Shown: positions 17,513-26,841 of the stretch, in pieces
How positions within the stretch are numbered: the stretch's first letter is position 1
Layout of the letters: each line of letters opens with the position of its first letter
From: Fusobacteriaceae bacterium UBA2433
GTDB lineage: Bacteria > Fusobacteriota > Fusobacteriia > Fusobacteriales > Fusobacteriaceae
NCBI GenBank assembly: GCA_002342785.1
Contig: DDQV01000122.1
Location: forward strand, 3,309 to 67,308
DNA length: 64,000 nt
Reading direction: 5' to 3'
Made by a program: the position numbers and the translations under genes
Notes under the pieces: generated by a model
The model's database searches: none
Seen by the model: only the letters and a program-made list of their open reading frames with translations
Told to the model about the DNA's origin: nothing

Positions 17513-18265
17513 CTATAATCTTTTCTTTTGAAAAACTATATTAGTAGCAGTTATAACACAAGTTATATAGATAAAAACATATCCAAAGATCAATAAATAA
17601 TTTGTATCTGTTGTTATTAGATGATCCCTATAATTTAATAGATTAAATTTTGGTAAAATAATATATAACAGATCTAATATCCATTGAAATAAACTTCCAG
17701 TTAATTTTTCTGAGATAGCTTTTATCTCCATAACTCCATGTCCTAAAATATACGTAAACAAAGTAAAGATTGTAGAGGTCACAGTAGAATCTGAGATTAT
17801 AGAAAAAAATATTCCTAAACTACTAAGGATAGATAGTTTTAATCCTATAAAAAATAAAGCTCGTATATACCACCAGTCAAACTCTCCTTTGGTATATAAG
17901 ATTATCCCTAATATTCCCCCCATAACAAATACATTACAAAATACAGAATAGATTATCCCTAAGTTTATTCCTATAATATATTTAGATTTAGTCACAGCTT
18001 TGGTAAGAACCAGATATATAGATTTTTCTGTCACAGCTTTTATCACATAGGTAGAAGATATATATACTGTTATAAGCATTATCAAAAATTCCGTAAAAAA
18101 TAGTCCACTGTCTCGAATAACTCTTCCCCCTTCGTAGAGGGCTACCTTATCTAATAAAGTTGTAAAAAATATAGATAAAACTCCAAAATATAAGATCCCA
18201 TTAAACACCTTATTAGATATATTTTCCTTTAATGTATACTTTCCAATAGTCAGTATTTTTTTCAT
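17513..18265 (-). CDS. ABC-2 type transporter permease
   Basis: Inner-membrane protein of 250 residues with about six hydrophobic segments, starting after a short cytoplasmic helix (MKKILTIGKYTLKENISNK), as in ABC-2 type permeases. It lies directly downstream of an ABC ATPase gene and upstream of the TPR-like gene. Within pilus loci there is a precedent: the PilG-H-I ABC exporter of Myxococcus xanthus is needed for pilus formation. Whether this one exports a factor for the pilus is inference. Confidence 0.85.
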   Translation of the reverse strand: MKKILTIGKYTLKENISNKVFNGILYFGVLSIFFTTLLDKVALYEGGRVIRDSGLFFTEFLIMLITVYISSTYVIKAVTEKSIYLVLTKAVTKSKYIIGINLGIIYSVFCNVFVMGGILGIILYTKGEFDWWYIRALFFIGLKLSILSSLGIFFSIISDSTVTSTIFTLFTYILGHGVMEIKAISEKLTGSLFQWILDLLYIILPKFNLLNYRDHLITTDTNYLLIFGYVFIYITCVITATNIVFQKKRL

Positions 18266-18297
18266 TTTTTTCTCCTTTCTTTAATAGGATTTTTTTA

Positions 18298-19065
18298 TTA
18301 ATTAGTTCGTAGTTCAATCATTGTTTTTATAAAATAATCTTTCAATAAAAAATTATCCTGTTTTAATTCAATTTTTTTCATATCTAATACTTCTACTAAC
18401 TTTCCTTTATTTATTATAGCTACCTTATCTGCTATATTAGCTACATCTTCTAGTATATGGGTATTAAAAAATATTGTAGTTCCCTTAGATTTTAATTCTA
18501 ATATTATTTCTATTACCATTTCACGGGCTAGAGGATCTAACCCAGACATAGGCTCATCTAAAAATAATAACTTAGGATCGTTTAATATTGCTTGTGCTAT
18601 CCCAACTTTTTGAAGCATCCCCTTGGAAAATTTTTCTAGTCTATCTTTTTTCCTAGAGATCAAATCTAATTTCGTTAATATTATATCTATTTTTTTATCT
18701 AATTTATTTTTAGGAATATTATAGAGTTCCCCGTAATATCTCATTAGATCTATGAGTTTCATACTCTTTGGATAATAAGAAATTTCCGGAAGATAACCTA
18801 CCTTTTCAAAATCTTTTCCCCTTAATCCCTTTTTTCCAAATACCTCTATCTCACCTTTATCTGGTTTCATAAGTCCTAGGATACATTTTAATGTACTGGT
18901 CTTTCCAGATCCATTTAAACCTATTATAGAAAAAATATTTCCTTCCTCTACATCAAAGGAGATATTTTCTATCCCTATACTTTTATTTGATCCCTTCATC
19001 TTTTTAAATATATCTCTTTCCTTATAATCTAAAGATATATCTTTTACAGAAATAATTTTTTTCAT
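18298..19065 (-). CDS. ABC transporter ATP-binding protein
   Basis: ABC ATPase of 255 residues. Walker A is GLNGSGKTS, the signature is altered to FSKGMLQK rather than LSGGQ, as in many ABC-2 exporters, and Walker B with the catalytic Glu is LLFLDEPMSGLDP, followed by the switch His in NTHILEDV. The ATG at 19065 has AAGGGG 10 bp upstream and is preferred over an ATG at 19095 that would add ten residues. It pairs with the permease that follows after 32 bp. Confidence 0.92.
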   Translation of the reverse strand: MKKIISVKDISLDYKERDIFKKMKGSNKSIGIENISFDVEEGNIFSIIGLNGSGKTSTLKCILGLMKPDKGEIEVFGKKGLRGKDFEKVGYLPEISYYPKSMKLIDLMRYYGELYNIPKNKLDKKIDIILTKLDLISRKKDRLEKFSKGMLQKVGIAQAILNDPKLLFLDEPMSGLDPLAREMVIEIILELKSKGTTIFFNTHILEDVANIADKVAIINKGKLVEVLDMKKIELKQDNFLLKDYFIKTMIELRTN

Positions 19066-19099
19066 CTTAATTAACCCCTTTTCGTCATAATACATATTT

Positions 19100-19215
19100 T
19101 GACATAAACTATCGCAATATTCTATGTTTACGACAGTAAACTAATAGTATATTGGTGATGCCCACATCGGGTAAGGTCTGACTTTAAAATAACGACAAAA
19201 CCTGACTTCTTTTTT
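19100..19215 (-). repeat. Hairpin-rich intergenic element
   Basis: Between the PilC-like gene and the ABC ATPase gene. Read on the minus strand it contains GTCAGGTTTTGTCG and a related GTCAGACCTTACCC, then a CCCGATGTGGGC hairpin, a GTTTAC/GTAAAC hairpin and an ACATA/TTATGT pair. It does not look coding. It resembles the end of a mobile element or a palindromic interspersed repeat, but I cannot name it. Confidence 0.45.
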
Positions 19216-19219
19216 TTCA

Positions 19220-19247
19220 TTTGTGTAAATTTGTGTAATTCGTGACT
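19220..19247 (-). repeat. TCACGAATTACAC motif, minus-strand copy
   Basis: The minus strand reads AGTCACGAATTACACAAAT, continuing with TTACACAAA, matching the opening motif of the repeats at 15.4 and 15.7 kb. It is a dispersed short repeat. Confidence 0.65.
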
Positions 19248-19291
19248 ATTTTTTTTATCTTTTAATTATAATTTTTTTACTTTTTTTCATA

Positions 19292-20491
19292 TTATCCCAC
19301 CACATCAGACATCTTAAATAATGGAAGGAACATGGCTATAATTAAAATTCCTACCCCTACTGCCATAAATAAAATTATTAAAGGTTCAAATGCAGCAAGT
19401 AAATTTCTAACTGCTTCCTCAAGTTCCATCTCAGTAAAATCTGCTACTTTTTCTAAAATTTCAGATAGTTGTCCACTTTCCTCCCCAACTTCTATCATAT
19501 CTGTTACCATAGCTGGAAATTGTCCACTATCTGCTAGTGGCTTATATATACTAGCTCCATCTCTTATACTATCTTTGGCTCCTAATATCGCTTCTGCAAT
19601 CAATGTATTTCCTACAATCTCCGCAGCTATATCAAAAGACATAAGGATAGTTACTCCACTATTTAGAAGAGTAGACATAGTTCTTGTAAATCTAGCCATA
19701 GCTGTTTTTCTAACAAATGGTCCTAGGAGGGGCATCTTCAATAATATAATATCAAAATATCTTTTTCCTTTAGGTTTTCCTATGATTTTTTTCATACCAT
19801 AAAAAATTCCTACTACTCCTGCAAAGAATAGATACCAATATTTAGAAGCAATCTCACTGGCTCTCATAACCATTCTAGTAAGTAGCGGCATCTCAACTCC
19901 TGTTCCTTCAAATAACAACATAAATTTTGGAATTATAAAAGCTAACATGAAAAACATTACAACCATAGCTGTAAAAAATACTACAGATGGATAGATCATA
20001 GCTCCCTTTACCTTTCCTTTTATCTCCTCAGATTTTTCTAAAGATGTAGCTACCTTCATAAGTACTACATCTAACATCCCTGAAGCTTCTCCTGCTTTTA
20101 CCATACTTACATATAATTTATCAAAATATTTAGGATGTTTTGATAGACACGCTGCTAAAGGCATCCCTGAACTTATCTCTTCTTTTATTTGACTTACAAC
20201 CTCTTTCAATTTAGGATTTTGAATCTGAGATTCTAAAATTTCAAAACATCTGATAAGTCCTACCCCTGCATTTATCATGGTAGATAATCCCCTTGTAAAA
20301 ACTGCTATATCTTTAGCTTTTACCCTTTGGAACATCCCTCCTTTTTTACTAAGTTTACTTTTTTTACTAGCTTTTACTAAGATTAATTTTTCTTGTCTCA
20401 ATAATTTTTTTAATTCTACAGGAGAACTAGCTTCCATCTCTCCATCTGTTTTTTTACCATGACTATCTAGGGCAATATATTTATATAACAT
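19292..20491 (-). CDS. Type IV pilus / type II secretion inner-membrane platform protein (PilC/GspF)
   Basis: A 399-residue polytopic protein with two homologous T2SSF domains, each with the pattern FTRGLSTMINAGVGLIRCFEI and, later, FTRTMSTLLNSGVTI, and hydrophobic segments near residues 170-200, 220-240 and 370-395. In pili and type II systems it forms the membrane base that engages the assembly ATPase. Start: ATG at 20491 has GGAG eight bases upstream; the GTG at 20500 overlaps that site. It follows the PilB-like gene by 23 bp. Confidence 0.94.
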   Translation of the reverse strand: MLYKYIALDSHGKKTDGEMEASSPVELKKLLRQEKLILVKASKKSKLSKKGGMFQRVKAKDIAVFTRGLSTMINAGVGLIRCFEILESQIQNPKLKEVVSQIKEEISSGMPLAACLSKHPKYFDKLYVSMVKAGEASGMLDVVLMKVATSLEKSEEIKGKVKGAMIYPSVVFFTAMVVMFFMLAFIIPKFMLLFEGTGVEMPLLTRMVMRASEIASKYWYLFFAGVVGIFYGMKKIIGKPKGKRYFDIILLKMPLLGPFVRKTAMARFTRTMSTLLNSGVTILMSFDIAAEIVGNTLIAEAILGAKDSIRDGASIYKPLADSGQFPAMVTDMIEVGEESGQLSEILEKVADFTEMELEEAVRNLLAAFEPLIILFMAVGVGILIIAMFLPLFKMSDVVG

Positions 20492-20514
20492 AATCCACAC
20501 TCCAACCTATTTTT

Positions 20515-22239
20515 TTATGATAAAGTAACTCTCATCACCTCGTCTAAACTAGTTACTCCTAATATTGCTTTTTTTATTCCTGAATCTCTTAGAGTATCCA
20601 TCCCTTTTTTTATTGCTAGATCTTTTATCTCTATACTAGTTGTAGTTTCAGAGATAAGATTTTTCATCTCATCATCGACTTCTAATATCTCATATATAAC
20701 ACTTCTTCCCTTATAACCTGTGTTATTACATTTTGAACAACCAGCTCCTATTTTAAAATCTACATCTCTATAATCATCTTTATTTATACCCATAGCTAAT
20801 AATTTTTTATTTGCTTCATCATCTGTTTCTATACAATGAGGACAAATTTTTCTAACTAATCTTTGAGCTATAATCATAGATACAGAAGCAGAGATCAAAA
20901 ATGCTTCTACACCCATATTTAATAATCTATGGATTGTTGCAGAGGAATCATTTGTATGAAGAGTTGATAAAACTAGATGTCCTGTCAAAGCTGCTTTAAT
21001 AGAGATCTCTGCAGTTTCTCCATCTCTTATCTCCCCTACCATTATGATATCTGGATCTTGTCTCAAAAAACTTCTAAGAGTAGCAGCAAAGGTTAATCCT
21101 ATATCTGGTCTACATTGTACTTGATTTATTCCTTCTAATTCATATTCTACTGGATCTTCTGCTGTGGATATGTTTACATGTTCCTCATTTAATTTATCTA
21201 ATATAGAATATAAAGTTGTAGATTTTCCAGATCCAGTAGGCCCTGTCACTAATATAATTCCATATGGATCTTTAATTATTCTATTTATTGTTTTTAATGC
21301 TTTTTCATCATAACCTAAACTAGCCAGATCTAATTGAACAGATCCCCTATCTAATATCCTCATTACTACCTTTTCTCCATGGATAGTTTTTAGAGTTGAC
21401 ACACGAAAATCAACTTGTCTATCACCCATTTTTATCCTAAATCTTCCATCTTGTGGGAGTCTTTTTTCCGATATATCTAGATCACACATAATTTTTATCC
21501 TAGATACTATTGCATTCATAATATGTTTAGGCATTTTTTTTACAGTTATTAACAGCCCGTCTAATCTATATCTTATCCTTATCTCTTTTTCATAAGGTTC
21601 TATATGGATATCACTGGCTTGCAATTTTACAGCTTTTACTATTATAGCATTTACACCTTTTACTACAGGTGCACTATCAGAACCCAAACTAGTAACTATA
21701 TCTTCATCTTTACTGATATCCTCAATCTCTATATCTTCCTCTGCAAATTTATTTAATTCCTCTAAGACACTATCTGTTTGAGTCTCTGTTTTCAAATCTT
21801 TTTTATGAATATACCTTTCTAAATACTCAATTATATTAGTTTTCATTGCAAGTACTGGTTTAATAATCATATTGGTTTTCATTTGTAGTTCATCTATTAG
21901 AAATGTATCTTTTGGATTTTCCATGGCTATCATGAGTTTTTTTCCATTTATTCGTAAGGGAAGAACAACTTTTTCTCTCATATATCCTTCCGGCAAGATT
22001 GATAACACATCTAATTTTAAATCTTTTTCATCTATGACTTTTACCTTTACTCTATTTTGTTCTCCTAAGGCATCTAACATATTTTCCCCATCTAAATAAC
22101 CCATCTTTATGAGAATTTCACCTAATTTTTCTTTAGTTTTTTTCTGTTCTTCCAATGCTTCTTCTAAGGAAGCTCTTGTTATTAGATTTTTTTCTACCAG
22201 AATTTCTCCGATCCCTTGCCTTCTTTTCACTACTACCAT
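20515..22239 (-). CDS. Type IV pilus / type II secretion assembly ATPase (PilB/GspE)
   Basis: Hexameric secretion ATPase of about 574 residues. An N-terminal MshEN-type domain (about 1-150) begins RQGIGEILVEKNLITR. The ATPase domain has Walker A GPTGSGKSTTLYS (about 333-345), an Asp box, DPDIIMVGEIRDGETA as Walker B, a His box, and a CPHC...CSKC zinc site near the C-terminus typical of extension ATPases. No PilT retraction ATPase is present nearby. The ATG at 22239 with GAGGGG upstream is preferred to one at 22263. Confidence 0.95.
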   Translation of the reverse strand: MVVVKRRQGIGEILVEKNLITRASLEEALEEQKKTKEKLGEILIKMGYLDGENMLDALGEQNRVKVKVIDEKDLKLDVLSILPEGYMREKVVLPLRINGKKLMIAMENPKDTFLIDELQMKTNMIIKPVLAMKTNIIEYLERYIHKKDLKTETQTDSVLEELNKFAEEDIEIEDISKDEDIVTSLGSDSAPVVKGVNAIIVKAVKLQASDIHIEPYEKEIRIRYRLDGLLITVKKMPKHIMNAIVSRIKIMCDLDISEKRLPQDGRFRIKMGDRQVDFRVSTLKTIHGEKVVMRILDRGSVQLDLASLGYDEKALKTINRIIKDPYGIILVTGPTGSGKSTTLYSILDKLNEEHVNISTAEDPVEYELEGINQVQCRPDIGLTFAATLRSFLRQDPDIIMVGEIRDGETAEISIKAALTGHLVLSTLHTNDSSATIHRLLNMGVEAFLISASVSMIIAQRLVRKICPHCIETDDEANKKLLAMGINKDDYRDVDFKIGAGCSKCNNTGYKGRSVIYEILEVDDEMKNLISETTTSIEIKDLAIKKGMDTLRDSGIKKAILGVTSLDEVMRVTLS

Positions 22240-22365
22240 AATTGTCCCCTCTGTTAAAGTCATTACTTACTTTTATATCTTATATAATATATTATAATTG
22301 TCTTTTTTTCTACCCCTCACCTATAATTAACTTAATTTTCTAAATTATAATTTTATTTTTATTTT

Positions 22366-25300
22366 TTATTCACTATTTCTATCTAAGATACTCTCTAATA
22401 TAAGTTTACTATCACTTCCTTCACCGATTATCCTTATCTTACTTTCCCTTTGTTTTGTTTGATTTTCAACTGTAGCTTTAATCCCTAAAGATTTTGTGGG
22501 TATAAAATAAATTTTTGAAAAAATTTTTTCATGTCCCAATCTATCCCAAACTGTAATTTTTAAATCTCCGCGACTTCCTCCATTAAATTTAGAAGTATCT
22601 ATCTCTATCGTATTATCTATAGACTTACCTTGTATTGTAGAAAAACTATTTCCATTAAGACCATTTGAATTTTTCCCACTATTACCTGAATCTACTATTT
22701 TTCCTCCTATAGTAAAGACATAACTATATCCATCTATTCCAACTAATTCTTTAAATAAAGATAGATCTATCTCGATCTTTTCTTCTACTATATCTCCAAT
22801 GATTTTATCTTGTAGATAGGAAGTATTCACCCTGGTATCTAATATAAATTTAAATTTTACATCATCTCCCTCGACTCCCGATATACTTATTGGAGTAACT
22901 AAAATAACATTCATAGAATCTATTAGAAATTTATTATATCTGTCATCTATCTTGATCTCATTTGTAGAAGTTTCTAAAATATCAAGTAATAGATCTATAT
23001 TTTTGTTTATATATATTTTTAAATATCTTATATCTGCACCTGTTCCATAAATTTTAGCAAATATAACCGGATTTATTGTTAATGAACCAGGTCCTCCCTT
23101 AGTGAACTTATATATCTCTCCATTATAGTTCACACTCAGATCTTTATCCCCAACTCTTTGAGTAGTTATATTTTCTCGACTTTTCACCTCTTCATAAACT
23201 TTCAAAGTCACATCTTTTGGTTTACTATTGTTTAGGGTAAGTATTTCTTTTCTTATTATTTCATTTCCTGCTTTATCTTCTCCCTTTATATAAAATTCTA
23301 TATCTCTTTCAATTTTACTAGGATCTTTTATTACAAAGTTATAAGTAACAGTATAAGTATCGATTAAACTTGTGTCTTCAGACCTTTTTATAGTTCCTAC
23401 TAAGGAATCTATCATATCTAGATCTTCTATTTCTAATAAATATCCGCCTTTTTCTTTTTCCCCAATCTCTTGTAGATACAAATTAAAATCTTTTATATCA
23501 AACGAAACTTCTATCTGATCTTTATCTTTTACATAGGTAACATTACTATTATCTACACTGTTAACCTTATATTTTTTCATAAATGTTTTATTTATTATAG
23601 ATACATTAGATATCTCTGGAGCTATTGTATCTACCACAATAGTAGTTTTAGCTAATGGAGTCTTATCATAATTTAGATCTAATATCTTATCAAAATTATT
23701 TTCACAGTAATCATCTATACTAATTAACTTACCACTCTTACTCATCCCATAGACCTTACCTATATATTCTCCATCTGTTTTATGTTTTTGATCTATCTCA
23801 ATCTCTCCATCTGTTTCTTTTATTCCTCCTGTATAAAATCCTTTAGGAGAATAGTGATAAAAAGTTGAAACTCCATAATAACTATTATTTAAATCTAGAT
23901 CAGCTTTTGTTTTATTATATTTAAAGGCCAATATTCCACTCAGATATCGATCATCTACCTTACTTAGTTCTATATTATAATTTTCATTGACATAATATTT
24001 TCCATCTGATAGATGAACAGCTATAGGATCATCATTTTTATCTAATATTGATATCTCAGGTACTATCTCTGTATTATCAATCTTTAATATATCAAATTTT
24101 TGATCTCCTATATTTCCATAATTATCCTCCATAGTATTTCTAATACTTATAGTTTCGCAACTATCCTTTATTTTTATTTTTTCCCATCTAACTTTAAATT
24201 TATGTTTTCCTTCTTTTTCTATTATAGGTATCCCCCATCCTATATTTCCTATATTTCTATAGATATTATTTTTATTTAAATTTTTATCTTCCACTGTTAA
24301 AGTTATATCTATTAGATCTCCTGTTTTTACACAACTTCCTGAATAATTTAAAATAGAACTAAATTTTGTGCTATTATCTATACTATATCCAGAATAATTA
24401 TCTATCTCTGTATCTGTAAATAATTTATTACCATCTACTCTAACCATAGATTTAAAAAACTCTTTCAATGTTGTGTTTACTAATTTTATCTCGGTTATCA
24501 TAGGAGGTGTTAGATCTATTTCAACATCTTCTAAGATCTTAGTTTCGGTAAATAGATCGTTAGTTGCTGTAGCTTCTAAATTAATATATTCTATAGGTAT
24601 CTCATCTAACTTCCCATCTCTTATTATATCCATCTCTTTATCGGTTAAAACAACTTTAAATTCATACCATCCATCTTCACCCAAACTCATATCTATACTA
24701 TCTTTATTTCTATTAAATAATAAGGTCCCATCAGTTTTTAATATATTTAAATTATAATCTTTAATTATATCTTGGATGATTATATCTTCTCCATCACCAT
24801 TAGTTTCATAGTATCTAGATCTAGCTAAAAATTTTATAACTCCCCTTTTATCTACTATATTTAATTTAGGACAACTTCCAACTGGATCTTTGAACTCTAC
24901 AACTATTTTTTTTCCTTGAACAGTGTATTGTCTATCCTCTATCTTAGCTTTTTTATTATCTATAGGATCATCTAAATTTTTTACTACTTTATCCATAGGA
25001 ACATAATTTTTTCCATCAATTCCAACTAGATCTATCAATTTAAAATCTACTGTTCTTGTAGTTCCATCATATTTATTAAATGGTGTAATATAAGATAATC
25101 TCCATCTTTGAACAATTCCTATATTATTTATAGATTCTAATAAGGCCCCCCTTACATTTTCACCATCTTGTCCCATCTCATACATAAAAAAATTATTTTC
25201 CGTATTATAAAGTTTAAAATCAGTATGATATACGTCGGCTCTATCTGATGGATCTATCCCTAATATAGGTATTTCACGATCATCCCACTCCTCCCAATAA

Positions 25301-26748
25301 CTATTATTTTTATTTATTCCCCAAGAATATTTATATCCTAGATTTGGTACTCCTTCATCTTTATATCTTGTTAAAATCAAATTTGTATCTATAGCTGTAT
25401 TTCCCCTTCTTTTAACATGAAATAATCCTACTAACTTTATATTATTAGCCATCCCATTATATGTAAAATTTAGTTTGGAATATAATTTTTCTAACACATT
25501 CTCATGATCATATCCAATAGATTCTAAAGTATTTTTTCCAAACTTATCTCTCGTATCCATATTTTCATCTGTCAAAAATATTATCATTTTTTCCGACGGT
25601 ATATCTCCATCATTACTTTCATCTGTTATATTCCCTGAAGAGTCTAAATATCTTCCATTAGCACGAATTTTTTTTATAGCATAATGAATTCCCCAAGCAC
25701 TATTTTCTTGACCATGTAAATATCCTAATTCTGTTTTTATATTACTAAATGCATCTATCAATTCGTCTAACTCTTTTTCTTTTTTATTTTCATAATTTAC
25801 TTGCCCTAGGGTAGATCCATCAAACCATTTTTCCTTGTAGATTGCCATATAATTATCATTCTCATAACTATATATTTTTTCATTCCAATCTCCTATTCTA
25901 TCACTTGTTTGCTCTGGTCCAAAGGTAATCAAATTATATTTTACATCAAATCCCTTGCTATAGAGTTTCTCACCAAAAACTCTTAATCCATCTTTTATAG
26001 CATCTACTTTTTGTTGCATATACTTTGAGTTATCAATTACAAATACTATATCGAGGGGAAATAAAATATTTTTTTTAGTCGATTCCTTTAATATTATTTT
26101 TTTATCTTCTTCTATACCTTTTTTTTCTTCTGTTTCCTCATTTTTCTCAGCTATCTTGGAATTTGGTAAAAGATTTGACCTAAGGTTATCTGTAGTTAAT
26201 TTTATCTTTCTTTCCATCTTAGTCATAAAATCTATATCTACTTGAATCCCTTCATTACTAGTAGAAGTAGTTATACAATCTATCTTATAGATATTATTTT
26301 CCTTATCAAATTTCTCACTATCTATATTTTCTGTATCTATATAAAATGAATCATAATCTTCATTTGTAATAATCTTATAGTTTCCATCATGACCGTTTTT
26401 TACTGTATAAAGTTGAATCATATATTCTCCTATGGGTAATCCTTTTATCTCTATATTTTTATTGGAATATTTATACGATATTATCGTATTTAAAAATTTT
26501 AATTCTTTATCTACCCTAGGATCTATAATTATATCTATATAATCTTTATTGTAACAACTATCTGTATCTTCCAAAAGAAAAGCTTTCATCTTCAAAGTTC
26601 CCACACTAATTTCTTCATCTCCTATAACTATCATCTTTTCATCATTTAAATTATTTATAGGATTGATATTTCTATATGGATTCCAAGAATATTTAGGAAG
26701 CTCTGCTGTATATATCTTTTTTTCTACCATATAATCTAAATTTTCCAT
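22366..26748 (-). CDS. VWA-domain surface protein, C-terminal part of a split gene
   Basis: 1460 residues without signal peptide, beginning in the middle of a fold that is intact in the 2845-residue paralogue at 28.6-37.2 kb. A von Willebrand A domain starts near residue 228 (FPLDIVFVIDNSKYM), where the metal site DxSxS has become D-N-S-K-Y. Ig-like or beta-rich repeats fill the rest to a C-terminus matching the paralogue. The preceding gene ends at a TGA that is in frame with this ORF over 90 sense bases. The ATG has only a weak ribosome site (AAAGG), so this is probably the 3' half of a disrupted gene or is made by reinitiation. Confidence 0.75.
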   Translation of the reverse strand: MENLDYMVEKKIYTAELPKYSWNPYRNINPINNLNDEKMIVIGDEEISVGTLKMKAFLLEDTDSCYNKDYIDIIIDPRVDKELKFLNTIISYKYSNKNIEIKGLPIGEYMIQLYTVKNGHDGNYKIITNEDYDSFYIDTENIDSEKFDKENNIYKIDCITTSTSNEGIQVDIDFMTKMERKIKLTTDNLRSNLLPNSKIAEKNEETEEKKGIEEDKKIILKESTKKNILFPLDIVFVIDNSKYMQQKVDAIKDGLRVFGEKLYSKGFDVKYNLITFGPEQTSDRIGDWNEKIYSYENDNYMAIYKEKWFDGSTLGQVNYENKKEKELDELIDAFSNIKTELGYLHGQENSAWGIHYAIKKIRANGRYLDSSGNITDESNDGDIPSEKMIIFLTDENMDTRDKFGKNTLESIGYDHENVLEKLYSKLNFTYNGMANNIKLVGLFHVKRRGNTAIDTNLILTRYKDEGVPNLGYKYSWGINKNNSYWEEWDDREIPILGIDPSDRADVYHTDFKLYNTENNFFMYEMGQDGENVRGALLESINNIGIVQRWRLSYITPFNKYDGTTRTVDFKLIDLVGIDGKNYVPMDKVVKNLDDPIDNKKAKIEDRQYTVQGKKIVVEFKDPVGSCPKLNIVDKRGVIKFLARSRYYETNGDGEDIIIQDIIKDYNLNILKTDGTLLFNRNKDSIDMSLGEDGWYEFKVVLTDKEMDIIRDGKLDEIPIEYINLEATATNDLFTETKILEDVEIDLTPPMITEIKLVNTTLKEFFKSMVRVDGNKLFTDTEIDNYSGYSIDNSTKFSSILNYSGSCVKTGDLIDITLTVEDKNLNKNNIYRNIGNIGWGIPIIEKEGKHKFKVRWEKIKIKDSCETISIRNTMEDNYGNIGDQKFDILKIDNTEIVPEISILDKNDDPIAVHLSDGKYYVNENYNIELSKVDDRYLSGILAFKYNKTKADLDLNNSYYGVSTFYHYSPKGFYTGGIKETDGEIEIDQKHKTDGEYIGKVYGMSKSGKLISIDDYCENNFDKILDLNYDKTPLAKTTIVVDTIAPEISNVSIINKTFMKKYKVNSVDNSNVTYVKDKDQIEVSFDIKDFNLYLQEIGEKEKGGYLLEIEDLDMIDSLVGTIKRSEDTSLIDTYTVTYNFVIKDPSKIERDIEFYIKGEDKAGNEIIRKEILTLNNSKPKDVTLKVYEEVKSRENITTQRVGDKDLSVNYNGEIYKFTKGGPGSLTINPVIFAKIYGTGADIRYLKIYINKNIDLLLDILETSTNEIKIDDRYNKFLIDSMNVILVTPISISGVEGDDVKFKFILDTRVNTSYLQDKIIGDIVEEKIEIDLSLFKELVGIDGYSYVFTIGGKIVDSGNSGKNSNGLNGNSFSTIQGKSIDNTIEIDTSKFNGGSRGDLKITVWDRLGHEKIFSKIYFIPTKSLGIKATVENQTKQRESKIRIIGEGSDSKLILESILDRNSE

Positions 26749-26841
26749 TATTTCTTTACCTTTAGGTTTCTTTAAAATTCTAAATATAATTTTATCATAG
26801 TTTAATATTACTCCATTTGTATTTTGAAATCCTTCACTTCA
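26749..26841 (-). other. In-frame TGA splitting a VWA-protein gene
   Basis: The TGA at 26839-26841 is followed in the same frame by SEGFQNTNG..YDKIIFRI, matching WNEGPLNTNG..YDKVIFRV of the paralogue. The stop aligns with Trp (TGG at 33494-33496), so a single G-to-A change explains it. No frame change separates the two ORFs. Confidence 0.85.
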
